Positions 24,036 through 31,279 of a stretch of DNA of 40,959 bases are shown one piece after another. How positions within the stretch are numbered: position 1 is the stretch's first letter; each line of letters starts with the position of its first letter. The notes beneath the pieces are model-generated. The model did not search any database, was not told where the DNA came from, and saw only the letters and a list, made by a program, of their open reading frames with translations. The position numbers and the translations under genes were made by a program. Origin of the DNA: a bacterium (GTDB taxonomy: Bacteria; Bdellovibrionota; Bacteriovoracia; Bacteriovoracales; Bacteriovoracaceae); NCBI GenBank assembly GCA_030425045.1, contig JAUHVL010000029.1:1-40959 (forward strand), in the 5' to 3' direction.

Positions 24036-24887
24036 ATGATAGGCGAACAGCAGTTTATAACCATCGATGATGATATTGAAATTCACGCTAAAATTTACGA
24101 ATGTGGTGCTCCTCTTTGGTTAGTTATTACCCATGGTGTAAGCGAATATTCTGAAAGACATAATTTCTTAGTGGATCTCTTTTCTGGAAAGTTTAATTTA
24201 TTTTTCTATGATTTAAGAGGCCATGGACTCAGTAGCGGTAAGAGAGTTTATGTTGAAGATTTTTCTGATTATGCTCGAGACCTCGAGGCCATATTAAAAT
24301 ATTTAAAAAGTCGTTACCGCATGGAACGTTTTGTCCTCTACGGACATTCCATGGGAGGGCTGATCACATCGGACTTTATAAAAAACTTTTCCCATAAAGA
24401 TTTATATCCCGAGCTGGTCTATTTGAGTTCGCCTCCGGTTGGCATTGGTGGCCCTGTCGGAAAAGTCGTCAATAATTTACCTTCAATTGCTTTTTCTACA
24501 GCGGCACAACTTCCTCTTAGTCTTCGATTAAAAGGGTTAGTTGTCCAAGATAAGCTTTCACATGATCCCCAAGTTAATGAAGATGCAAAAAACGATCCCC
24601 TTTGTGCTCATAGCTTACATACGAAGCTTGCCATCGAATTAGTGAAGGCCTCACGCATGGTTTATCAAGGACCCCTAAACCCAAATTGCCCAGCTTTTGT
24701 CAGTGTGGGAACGGGAGATGAAATTGTGTGTCCGGAAAGCCTTATTGAATATTTCACCCATACGGAAACAAACTTTTCTTTAAAAGTTATTCCTGAAGCT
24801 TATCATGAAATCCATTTTGAGATTGAACGCTTTAGAAAACCTTATTTTGACTTTATGAAAGAGTCGATACTTTCCGTTTTTAAGTAA
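24036..24887 (+). CDS. Alpha/beta hydrolase (monoacylglycerol lipase / PldB-like)
   Basis: A 283-residue serine hydrolase of the S33/lysophospholipase group. The oxyanion segment is VITHGVSEYSER, followed by YDLRGHGLSSG (58-68), the nucleophile elbow GHSMGG with Ser105, the acid in GTGDEIV and the catalytic His in AYHEIHFE. No signal peptide is present, so it is probably cytosolic. It likely hydrolyses monoacylglycerols or lysophospholipids. It stands alone; its last 46 bp overlap the znuB-like gene on the other strand. Confidence 0.88.
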   Translation: MIGEQQFITIDDDIEIHAKIYECGAPLWLVITHGVSEYSERHNFLVDLFSGKFNLFFYDLRGHGLSSGKRVYVEDFSDYARDLEAILKYLKSRYRMERFVLYGHSMGGLITSDFIKNFSHKDLYPELVYLSSPPVGIGGPVGKVVNNLPSIAFSTAAQLPLSLRLKGLVVQDKLSHDPQVNEDAKNDPLCAHSLHTKLAIELVKASRMVYQGPLNPNCPAFVSVGTGDEIVCPESLIEYFTHTETNFSLKVIPEAYHEIHFEIERFRKPYFDFMKESILSVFK

Positions 24888-25651
24888 TAAAGTAAGCAAA
24901 CAAACATTAGTAAAATCACCTGTGATGGTGTGGTGCTAATATTTGAAAAAGCAATCGAGATGGTGAGCCCAGAAATAGAAGTCACCATCGAAATAAGGCA
25001 AATGCAAATTAAGGCCCTTTTTTGATTCTTAAAACTTTTTCCAATAAAAACCCAAGGAATTAAGACATAAGAAAGAGTGAAAAGAACTCCAAGACCAAAT
25101 AGTGAGCAAATTAAAACAAGTGAAATAAAGAGTTCTTGAATAAAGTGATAACAGTTAGCACCAAGAAGAGATTGTTCAATGGTATGCTTGAGAAACTCTT
25201 TTCTCTTGATCAGAAAAATTATTATTCCTGTGATAAAAATGGTTATCATAAGGATATTTTCATAAAACCCTGAGGTGACAACGCTACCAAAAACACCAAC
25301 CGTCATATGGCCATCGAGTCCGGGAAAATAAGTGATTAAAAAATACTGAAGTGAGAGAACAATAAGGTAAAAAGAAATCATCAGAGGATCGGTGACATGA
25401 ATCTTGTTACTGAATTTCGAAATAATAAACTTTCCCAAAAAATAGAAAACGCCACTAGTCAGTAAACATAAACCGGAATGCTCCGTCCAGATATTGGCAA
25501 GCAGATGACCCATAAGTGCAAATTGGGCCAAGGTAAAAATTTCTAGTGAGCTACCACGAGGAAGGGTGTGTTCTCCCACCATATTGAGGGCCACAGCTGC
25601 AACAGCAACAACGACAAAAGCTAGAGAGTAAAATTGAAGGAGCTCTATCAT
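24842..25651 (-). CDS. znuB: Zinc/manganese ABC transporter permease (ZnuB-like)
   Basis: A 269-residue inner-membrane permease with about seven to eight hydrophobic segments. The family pattern is present but divergent (GSSLEIFTLAQFALMGHLLANI near the N-terminus, FTLSYVLIPWVFIGKSF near the end). It forms the channel through which ZnuA-delivered metal passes. Its start overlaps the ATPase stop by 4 bp, and it is the last gene of the zinc operon, overlapping the convergent hydrolase gene by 46 bp. The assignment relies partly on the neighbouring znuA- and znuC-like genes. Confidence 0.85.
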   Translation of the reverse strand: MIELLQFYSLAFVVVAVAAVALNMVGEHTLPRGSSLEIFTLAQFALMGHLLANIWTEHSGLCLLTSGVFYFLGKFIISKFSNKIHVTDPLMISFYLIVLSLQYFLITYFPGLDGHMTVGVFGSVVTSGFYENILMITIFITGIIIFLIKRKEFLKHTIEQSLLGANCYHFIQELFISLVLICSLFGLGVLFTLSYVLIPWVFIGKSFKNQKRALICICLISMVTSISGLTISIAFSNISTTPSQVILLMFVCLLYYLKTESIDSFIKSK

Positions 25652-26208
25652 AAGTCCACCATTTTTATAAACTTATCCATGCCCTCGATGGGGAGGTGGC
25701 TAACAATGATCAGACCTTTAATGAAATGATGTTCCAACATATAAACGAGAAGGGTTTCAACCAAGGAGATAGAGCTTTTATCCAAATGATTAAAGGGCTC
25801 ATCTAAAACGAGAATTTCAGGGACATTATGAATTCTGCTGGCGATGAGTGTTTTTTGTCTTTGCCCCCCGCTTGCATCGGACCATTTTTTGTTCAACATC
25901 TCATCTGAAAAGAGTTCAAGTATTTTAGGGTTAACCACTGAGCAGCTTAATATCTCTCCTAATGTAAGCGAGAAATGCTGATAACCTCTGATAAGCTGGG
26001 GGAGGTAGGTGAAGTCTCCTCTTGTCGTGACATTTCCTTTGAGTGGCCTTAATTGACCGAGGATTGTCTTTAAAAGAGTTGTCTTCCCACAACCATTTTG
26101 ACCACAGATTTGGAGAATTTTTCCCGTCTCAAGGTCAAAGTTCAAATCGGTCACTAACGGTTTATCGTAACCGATTGTTAAATTTTCTACATTAATTAAT
26201 GTGCTCAT
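25648..26208 (-). CDS. znuC: Zinc ABC transporter ATPase (ZnuC-like)
   Basis: ATP-binding subunit of the metal importer. Walker A is GQNGCGKTT (about 36-44), the Q-loop region is YLPQL, the signature is ASGGQRQ, Walker B is ILVLDEP with the D-loop NHLD, and the switch His is in VSHLP. At 186 residues it is shorter than usual ZnuC (about 230-250), lacking the C-terminal part. All ATPase motifs are intact. It overlaps znuA upstream and znuB downstream by 4 bp each. Confidence 0.88.
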   Translation of the reverse strand: MSTLINVENLTIGYDKPLVTDLNFDLETGKILQICGQNGCGKTTLLKTILGQLRPLKGNVTTRGDFTYLPQLIRGYQHFSLTLGEILSCSVVNPKILELFSDEMLNKKWSDASGGQRQKTLIASRIHNVPEILVLDEPFNHLDKSSISLVETLLVYMLEHHFIKGLIIVSHLPIEGMDKFIKMVDL

Positions 26209-27104
26209 TTGAGCTTAAGAATATTCTTTGCTATTTGCATTTGCAACTCATGAAAGCTTTGAGGGCCATCATTTTTGTTGGTGGTCATGCCAAGAGGGAC
26301 GACAATATAAGGGATATTTGTCATTTGTTTAAATTTATTTAAGAGCTTCTCTGGTGTATTTGTCGTCGCCACGACGGCCTTAATAGATTTTCCTTTCATT
26401 TCAACGGCCAGTCTTGCTAGTCTACCGGCAGATGGCGGCACTCCTGGAGTTTCTTCAAGAGCACCGAGCTCATTGAGACCATACTCTTTAAAAAAATAAC
26501 TAAACTCTTTATGGTATTGCAGAAAGTTTTTATTTTTAAGATCTTTAAATAAACTTGCGGTATATTTTTTTGATTGCTGAACTTCTTTTTCAAGTTTACT
26601 AAAGTTCTTTAGGTAGAATTCGGCGTTTTTTGGATCATTTGAAATTAAAATATCCAAAACAGTATTGGCCCCCTGAAGAAAATAAGTTGGGGCCAAATGA
26701 AAATGAGGGTTGCCTTCAGCGTGAACATCACCCATAGAGCGATCTATTTTTCCTTGAGGAATATCGATGGCCTTAACTGTTTTACCCAGTTCACAATATC
26801 CTTTACCCCCTTTTTGAATCTTTTTATTTCCTGATTTCGTCAAAAGTTTAGGAGACCAACCCGCTTCAAGGCTCATTCCAATCTGACAGAAGATATCGGC
26901 GTTTGCGGCCTTTGCAATAAAGTGAGGCATAGCATCGACATAGTGAGGATCTTCAGTGCCATCGAGTAAACTCTCAACTTTAACGTTTGTGCCGCCTATT
27001 TTGTTTACCATAAAGGCAATGTCGGGAGTTGTGGTGATGACATTGAGCTTGGCATACACACTGGAGAATAAAAGAAAATAGAGAATAAGTGATTTAGAAA
27101 TCAT
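26205..27104 (-). CDS. znuA: Zinc-binding periplasmic protein (ZnuA/TroA family)
   Basis: A 299-residue solute-binding protein with signal peptide (MISKSLILYFLLFSSVYA). Metal ligands expected in the family are present: His54 in EDPHYVDAMP, His134/His136 in GNPHFHLAP, and His198 in QYHKEFSYF, followed by the EETPG and TNTPEKL segments. The His-rich loop normally found between the first two motifs is reduced to GDVHAE. It delivers zinc (possibly manganese) to the ABC permease. It overlaps the outer-membrane protein gene by 11 bp and the ATPase gene by 4 bp. Confidence 0.92.
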   Translation of the reverse strand: MISKSLILYFLLFSSVYAKLNVITTTPDIAFMVNKIGGTNVKVESLLDGTEDPHYVDAMPHFIAKAANADIFCQIGMSLEAGWSPKLLTKSGNKKIQKGGKGYCELGKTVKAIDIPQGKIDRSMGDVHAEGNPHFHLAPTYFLQGANTVLDILISNDPKNAEFYLKNFSKLEKEVQQSKKYTASLFKDLKNKNFLQYHKEFSYFFKEYGLNELGALEETPGVPPSAGRLARLAVEMKGKSIKAVVATTNTPEKLLNKFKQMTNIPYIVVPLGMTTNKNDGPQSFHELQMQIAKNILKLK

Positions 27105-28170
27105 GAGCTGGATGACTCCCCATAATAAAAGTTAATTGTAATTGAAATCTGGTATCTCTTGAATGAGTTAATCCCTCTTCTCGAGTAAACTCATGGGCCA
27201 AGGCAGCTGTAAATCTTGCAAACTCACTTGAGATATAGGTCGATTGTACAGTTCCACCATAAGAAATATTATTAAGTTTTTTTCCACTAATAGCATTTGT
27301 GGTGGTGAAGTCTTTATACATATCTAATCTGGCGCCAAAATTAATATTTTGATTCATGGCAATTTTGTTAAAGATATAAAGTCCTGCTTGTTCTGTCATA
27401 GAGCTATTAGAAGCTTCGATACTTTGATACCAGAATTCACTTTGTAAAAGATAAGAAACATAGCGCGCCTTTCTCTGTTTAATAGTGAGATCAATTCCCG
27501 TTAAATGGTATCTATTTTCATTTGAATCTTTTCTTCCTAGATAGTTCAACCCGATATCCATTCCAGACTTGGTTGAAAAGGGAGTGAAAATACTTAATCT
27601 TGAATAATGAGTTGGAATTTGCGGAACAGGTCCATCCGAGTGAGCATGCCCCCAACGTCTTCCACTGGTAAGACCAAGAGTTAAGGTGAGGGGAATTTCT
27701 GTGGGGATAATATGAGTTGCCTCAATACCTGTATCAAAGACTGCTTCTTCTGCAAAAAAAGTTTCATGAACTTTAGGAGCACGAATAAAAGGCCAGTCAT
27801 GCTGATGGAAACGATTGAGACGACCTAAGCCTAAAAAGAACTGACCTGCTTTGAGCGTCGTTCGAGGAATAAGTTTTGATGTTGAGATAACAAGCTCGTG
27901 TAACTCGACATTTGTTTCACCGCTTTCGTCATGGGCCGCAATATTTAAATAACCTTCAAATTGATGATCAATGGGAGCAAAAAGTCCAACCTCAGCTCCT
28001 CTCATCACTAATTTATCTTGAGCTGCACTCGCTTGGTTTAAACCCTGATCATAAATCATATCCCCTGCGGCCATGATCTCTAAACCACCTGATGAAAATG
28101 AATAACTATGAAAAGAAAAGATTAAAAGTAGTAGAAATAATTTAAGTCTTTTAAACATTTGAAAGTGCAT
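27094..28170 (-). CDS. Outer-membrane beta-barrel protein of the zinc operon
   Basis: A 358-residue protein with signal peptide (LKLFLLLLIFSFHSYSF), alternating-residue beta strands throughout and a C-terminal Phe, the usual end of an outer-membrane barrel. It has the segment AGQFFLGLGRLNRFHQHDWPF (about 109-129), which resembles barrels encoded next to znuA in gammaproteobacteria as I remember them. No TonB plug is visible. The gene lies between a lipoprotein gene (20 bp overlap) and znuA (11 bp overlap), so it is very probably a zinc-starvation outer-membrane channel or receptor. Start codon 1 or codon 5 are both possible; neither has a strong ribosome-binding site. Confidence 0.75.
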   Translation of the reverse strand: MHFQMFKRLKLFLLLLIFSFHSYSFSSGGLEIMAAGDMIYDQGLNQASAAQDKLVMRGAEVGLFAPIDHQFEGYLNIAAHDESGETNVELHELVISTSKLIPRTTLKAGQFFLGLGRLNRFHQHDWPFIRAPKVHETFFAEEAVFDTGIEATHIIPTEIPLTLTLGLTSGRRWGHAHSDGPVPQIPTHYSRLSIFTPFSTKSGMDIGLNYLGRKDSNENRYHLTGIDLTIKQRKARYVSYLLQSEFWYQSIEASNSSMTEQAGLYIFNKIAMNQNINFGARLDMYKDFTTTNAISGKKLNNISYGGTVQSTYISSEFARFTAALAHEFTREEGLTHSRDTRFQLQLTFIMGSHPAHDF

Positions 28171-28810
28171 CTAAGAAACCAGATAGTGAAATAATTAAGT
28201 TGGGATCACCTGTGTAGCCCCAAAATGTCCCAGATGCTTTTCCTGCATTTGACCATAATGGATTAAAGTCATCATCAAGAGCAAATGTTTCTGTATTATA
28301 GAGACAATCTCCATCAAATTCACATTCTTCGGCATCTCCAAAAGGACCGCTTGTTTTCCACATAAGGTTATGAGCATTTGGATGATCATTGTGAATATCA
28401 ATTGTGATATCAACTTCTTCAATATTTTCAAATTCTTTGATTTCTCTACTATGAGAAACGGTATTAAGACTCATGGTCATTGTGAGTTTCCCATCATTTC
28501 GTGAAAAGTTGACGTTCACTCCACCTGTTAGATCACTAAATGAATATAGGTGAAAAGTGAGTGATTGTTTTTCTGGAAGTCTAAAGTTTAATTTAAAGTT
28601 AGCTCCCGTATTAACATTGGGAGCTTGTCCATCGAGTAAAAACCTTTGAGCTCCTCCATTTTGATCGCCACCAACAGAGACTGCGCCCGTTCCACCAATA
28701 AGAGTATCAAAAATAATATCATTGGCCCCAGTAGAGTCGCCTTTTAGTTCTGCGCAAGAGGATAGAGATAGGGATAAAACAATCGTTAAAAAAAGTTTTA
28801 ATGTTTTCAT
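28151..28810 (-). CDS. Lipoprotein of the zinc operon, function unknown
   Basis: A 219-residue lipoprotein: LSLSSC gives the acylated Cys19, and AAAGGAGGGGG is a strong ribosome-binding site. The mature part is acidic and beta-prone. It has a possible metal-binding stretch DIHNDHPNAHNLMW (about 141-154) and a CEFDGDC pair that could form a disulfide. It ends with TFWGYTGDPNLI. It sits between the His-rich protein and the outer-membrane barrel in the zinc operon, suggesting a surface or periplasmic zinc-capture role. I do not recognise the family. Confidence 0.7.
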   Translation of the reverse strand: MKTLKLFLTIVLSLSLSSCAELKGDSTGANDIIFDTLIGGTGAVSVGGDQNGGAQRFLLDGQAPNVNTGANFKLNFRLPEKQSLTFHLYSFSDLTGGVNVNFSRNDGKLTMTMSLNTVSHSREIKEFENIEEVDITIDIHNDHPNAHNLMWKTSGPFGDAEECEFDGDCLYNTETFALDDDFNPLWSNAGKASGTFWGYTGDPNLIISLSGFLDALSNV

Positions 28811-28842
28811 ATTTTACCCCCTCCTTTTATTCTTATGGTTTA

Positions 28843-29475
28843 TCAGTGGTTATGTCCATGATCGTGATCATGGTCAGCATCAAATTCAATCTCGTCTTCA
28901 CCCGTTGTAGAATAGTGGCAAGCAAAATCGGTTTCACCAGCTTCAATATGGCATTGAACGTAGATTTCTTTTTCTTGACCATTTAATTCATAATGAAACT
29001 TAGTCCATACATCAGAACTATGATCATGGCCGTGACCATGTCCATGCCCAGACTCATCTGTTGTCCAAACCTTTACAGACTCAACAGCAGAGAAGTCGAG
29101 ACCTCTTCTTTGAAGAGTTTTTGTAAACTTACTAACAGCAGTTGAAAAAGCTGTTTTCATATAATTAAAATCTACAGCTTCATCTTTAACAAATACTTCT
29201 GTGCCTTGATCATGATCTTCTTCGTGACAATCAATAGCAGGGCCATGTTCGTGACAGCCGTAAGTTAACTTCATATCGTTAGTATTCAAAACAGAAACCA
29301 CAATTTCATCTTTTTCAACGACTGCGGTCCAAGCGAAGATTGAGTTAGCATCCATTTCGAAACTGGCCTCAGTTAAGGCAGCATCAATTGAGCTTTGAAG
29401 GTCGAGACCAGAAAGATCTTTTGCTTGAGAGTTTAAGCAAAAAATGGCCATTAATGTGATGAGATAGTGTTTCAT
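28843..29475 (-). CDS. His-rich exported protein, first gene of the zinc operon
   Basis: A 210-residue exported protein with signal peptide (MKHYLITLMAIFCLNSQA) and two histidine-rich stretches: GHGHGHGHDH near 143-152 and DHDHDHGHNH at the C-terminus. There are also Cys-His segments (YGCHEHGPAIDCHEEDHD near 72-89, VQCHIEAG and FACHYS). These features suit a periplasmic zinc buffer or chaperone handing metal to ZnuA. GGAGGAATA is the ribosome-binding site. It is the operon's first gene, directly downstream of the two putative Zur boxes. It is not clearly a ZrgA/DUF2796 protein. Confidence 0.78.
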   Translation of the reverse strand: MKHYLITLMAIFCLNSQAKDLSGLDLQSSIDAALTEASFEMDANSIFAWTAVVEKDEIVVSVLNTNDMKLTYGCHEHGPAIDCHEEDHDQGTEVFVKDEAVDFNYMKTAFSTAVSKFTKTLQRRGLDFSAVESVKVWTTDESGHGHGHGHDHSSDVWTKFHYELNGQEKEIYVQCHIEAGETDFACHYSTTGEDEIEFDADHDHDHGHNH

Positions 29476-29519
29476 TATTCCTCCAAGTATTTGATGTTAT
29501 TTATCAAAAATTAATTCTT

Positions 29520-29540
29520 TATTGCAATCTGTTTGCATTT
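29520..29540. promoter_or_regulatory. Putative Zur box 1
   Basis: TTGCAATCTGTTTGCAT (29522-29538) has the core GCAA-N5-TTGC. It lies 46 bp upstream of the His-rich gene start and is one of three copies of the same core around zur. Repression by the adjacent Fur-family protein when zinc is plentiful is inferred. Confidence 0.65.
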
Positions 29541-29570
29541 ACCTTTACATTTTTACTGGATTTTTAGGCT

Positions 29571-29590
29571 TATTGCAAGACGCTTGCACT
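29571..29590. promoter_or_regulatory. Putative Zur box 2
   Basis: TTGCAAGACGCTTGCA (29573-29588) has the same GCAA-N5-TTGC core. It lies 55 bp before the preferred zur start and about 100 bp before the divergent zinc operon, so it may regulate both, including zur autoregulation. Confidence 0.65.
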
Positions 29591-29642
29591 TAGAATTTTC
29601 TTACAATGACAAGTTTTGAATCTTACTGTATCTCTCATAGCT

Positions 29643-30080
29643 ATGGATGAGCAGTGGATCATTGATAAAATTAAAGCGGCAGGGTTGAAGTTAACGAGAC
29701 CAAGAATGTTGGTCATTGAAGTACTTCGACAAAATAAAAATGGTTTTATTTCTGCCGACGAGATTTTTAATCTTATAAATCACAAAGAAAAAGTTTGTGA
29801 TCTTACTTCTATCTACCGAACGTTGACATCTCTTGAGGAAATTCAACTTGTAGAAAAAAGTGATTTCTTTGGAGAGGCCTCACAGTATCGATTACTTTCT
29901 CATCAAGATCATTATCACCACCATCACCATTATTTTAAATGTAATGAATGCGGGAAAATTGAAGTCTTATGTGGAGATTGTAATGTTGTTCAGTATGAAA
30001 ACGATCTCAAAAAAAGAGGATTCTCAAACCTCTCTCATCGTTTGGAACTTAGTGGGCTGTGTCCGTCTTGCAACAAGTAG
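29643..30080 (+). CDS. zur: Fur-family zinc uptake regulator (Zur)
   Basis: A Fur-superfamily repressor, 145 residues from the ATG at 29643. That start matches the usual N-terminus (DEQWIIDKIKAAGLKLT); a TTG at 29616 would add nine residues, and neither has a clear ribosome-binding site. The winged helix has LTSIYRTLTSLEE. The metal region is unusually His-rich (HQDHYHHHHHYFKC), and two CxxC pairs, CNEC and CPSC, form the structural zinc site. The context with znu genes and palindromes on three sides identifies zinc rather than iron as the likely signal. The last 32 bp overlap the convergent MerC-like gene. Confidence 0.88.
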   Translation: MDEQWIIDKIKAAGLKLTRPRMLVIEVLRQNKNGFISADEIFNLINHKEKVCDLTSIYRTLTSLEEIQLVEKSDFFGEASQYRLLSHQDHYHHHHHYFKCNECGKIEVLCGDCNVVQYENDLKKRGFSNLSHRLELSGLCPSCNK

Positions 30081-30477
30081 TTTCTTTCTTACGTACTTTT
30101 AAATTATGCCAATGAAAAATAACAAGAAGGATACTCCCAATTGAAGATATGATTTCACCTGCAAGAGTTGGTTCGTGGTGGGCCATAAACTCTACGGCCA
30201 TGGCACCTATAATTAAGAGAATTCCTATGGGTCCAATAAAAAGGATATAACGATGGGCCTCACTCGTTTTTAAATGAGAAAGACTTGATAGAACCAAAGG
30301 AATGACGAGAACTAAGATAAAAAGATGGATAACTTCATGTTCAAAATAAAGTGCTAAAGTCGGAGAGAAAAATAATAAAAGGGGAATGGCCAAACAGTGG
30401 AGTAAGCAAAGAACCGAGATGACGACACCCCAGCCATCGGCATGGTCTTCAATATATTGGGTGATATTTTTTTTCAC
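30049..30477 (-). CDS. MerC-domain membrane protein
   Basis: A 142-residue inner-membrane protein with about four transmembrane segments. The MerC signature is near the N-terminus: GVVISVLCLLHCLAIPLLL, with the Cys-x3-Cys-like pair of CLLHC. MerC is known as a mercuric ion uptake protein, but no other mer gene is nearby. A perfect Zur-type palindrome lies 17 bp before its ATG, so it is more likely a zinc-starvation membrane transporter. The C-terminus has CCKTDTAH, possibly metal-binding. It overlaps zur tail-to-tail by 32 bp. Confidence 0.82.
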   Translation of the reverse strand: MKKNITQYIEDHADGWGVVISVLCLLHCLAIPLLLFFSPTLALYFEHEVIHLFILVLVIPLVLSSLSHLKTSEAHRYILFIGPIGILLIIGAMAVEFMAHHEPTLAGEIISSIGSILLVIFHWHNLKVRKKETTCCKTDTAH

Positions 30478-30493
30478 AGAAAATAATTACCCG

Positions 30494-30514
30494 AATTGCA
30501 ACCACCTTGCAATT
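30494..30514. promoter_or_regulatory. Putative Zur box 3 (perfect palindrome)
   Basis: AATTGCAA-CCACC-TTGCAATT is a perfect 8-bp inverted repeat with a 5-nt centre, the same architecture as boxes 1 and 2. It lies 17 bp upstream of the MerC-like gene and about 140 bp from the plus-strand gene at 30654, so it should control the former. Confidence 0.72.
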
Positions 30515-30653
30515 TAAATTATTACATAAATTCAGATACTTAGATATGTCTGATCAAAACTGTTTAGTAAAATTAATATTTTAGCATTTTTTCACCGATA
30601 AACGATTGAGGTGGTGTGTAGTCACCACTAGGTTTTAGAAGTTTAGGAGGTCC

Positions 30654-31268
30654 ATGGCGATCAATAAACTCGACTTAGAGTTTGAGGATGATGACGAGAT
30701 CAAAGCTCGGGAGGAAGCCGAGCGCCGAAAACACGAAGTCGAAGACGTTGATTTAGAGTTTGGAACCGAAGGCCCAACTCCGGTAAAGAAGCCTGCGCGC
30801 AGGCCACCGCCGCGAGAAGGAGCACCTCCCAGAAGAGGAGGAACGCCACCGAGAAGGCAACAAGCTGATGAAGGTGAGGCCCAAAGTTCAGCTCCAAGAA
30901 GAAGTGCTGCTCCCGCAAGTGGAGGAGGGGGACCCGTTTATATTGGTGATGAGTATCGTCTTGGAGATGAACTTAAAAAAGTTTCAGTTGATAATGAAGT
31001 GCTCGCCATTGAAATTGAAGCGAGAGTTAAAATTGAAGTTGCTCAAAAGATTACAGAAATTGTCGCCAATAATACCGCCAACGCAAAACTGTTAGAACAT
31101 AAAATCAATCGTATCTTAACTCAAATGAACCAAAAGTTTCCCACTGCTAAAAAAGAGTTAATGATGATCAAAAAACAGTTAGCAGAACATGTTCAAGATA
31201 CTGCTAAATCTCGAGAGAATGAAGAGGTTTTTGAAGGGAAACAAGCCCCTAAAAAGAAGGCAGCTTAA
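30654..31268 (+). CDS. Arg/Pro-rich cytoplasmic protein of unknown function
   Basis: A 204-residue protein with a strong ribosome-binding site (AGGAGG, 6 nt before the ATG). It has three parts. An acidic N-terminus carries two similar motifs, LDLEFEDD and VDLEFGTE (about 6-13 and 33-40). A disordered Pro/Arg/Gly linker follows (about 42-93), locally richer in GC than its surroundings. A helical C-terminal half then starts at GPVYIGDEYRLGDELKKV and likely forms a coiled coil, ending in a Lys-rich tail (APKKKAA). No signal peptide or known domain is seen. It stands alone between the zinc region and the protease gene. Confidence 0.7.
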   Translation: MAINKLDLEFEDDDEIKAREEAERRKHEVEDVDLEFGTEGPTPVKKPARRPPPREGAPPRRGGTPPRRQQADEGEAQSSAPRRSAAPASGGGGPVYIGDEYRLGDELKKVSVDNEVLAIEIEARVKIEVAQKITEIVANNTANAKLLEHKINRILTQMNQKFPTAKKELMMIKKQLAEHVQDTAKSRENEEVFEGKQAPKKKAA

Positions 31269-31279
31269 GAAATCAAAAA

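Noticed and set aside
28843-29475. His-rich protein considered as ZrgA (DUF2796)
   Set aside because: It shares a His-rich nature and context, but I could not see the family's conserved N-terminal motif, so no family name is given.
30049-30477. MerC-like gene as part of a mercury-resistance operon
   Set aside because: No merR, merT, merP or merA nearby, and a Zur-type palindrome sits directly upstream, so zinc is the better explanation.
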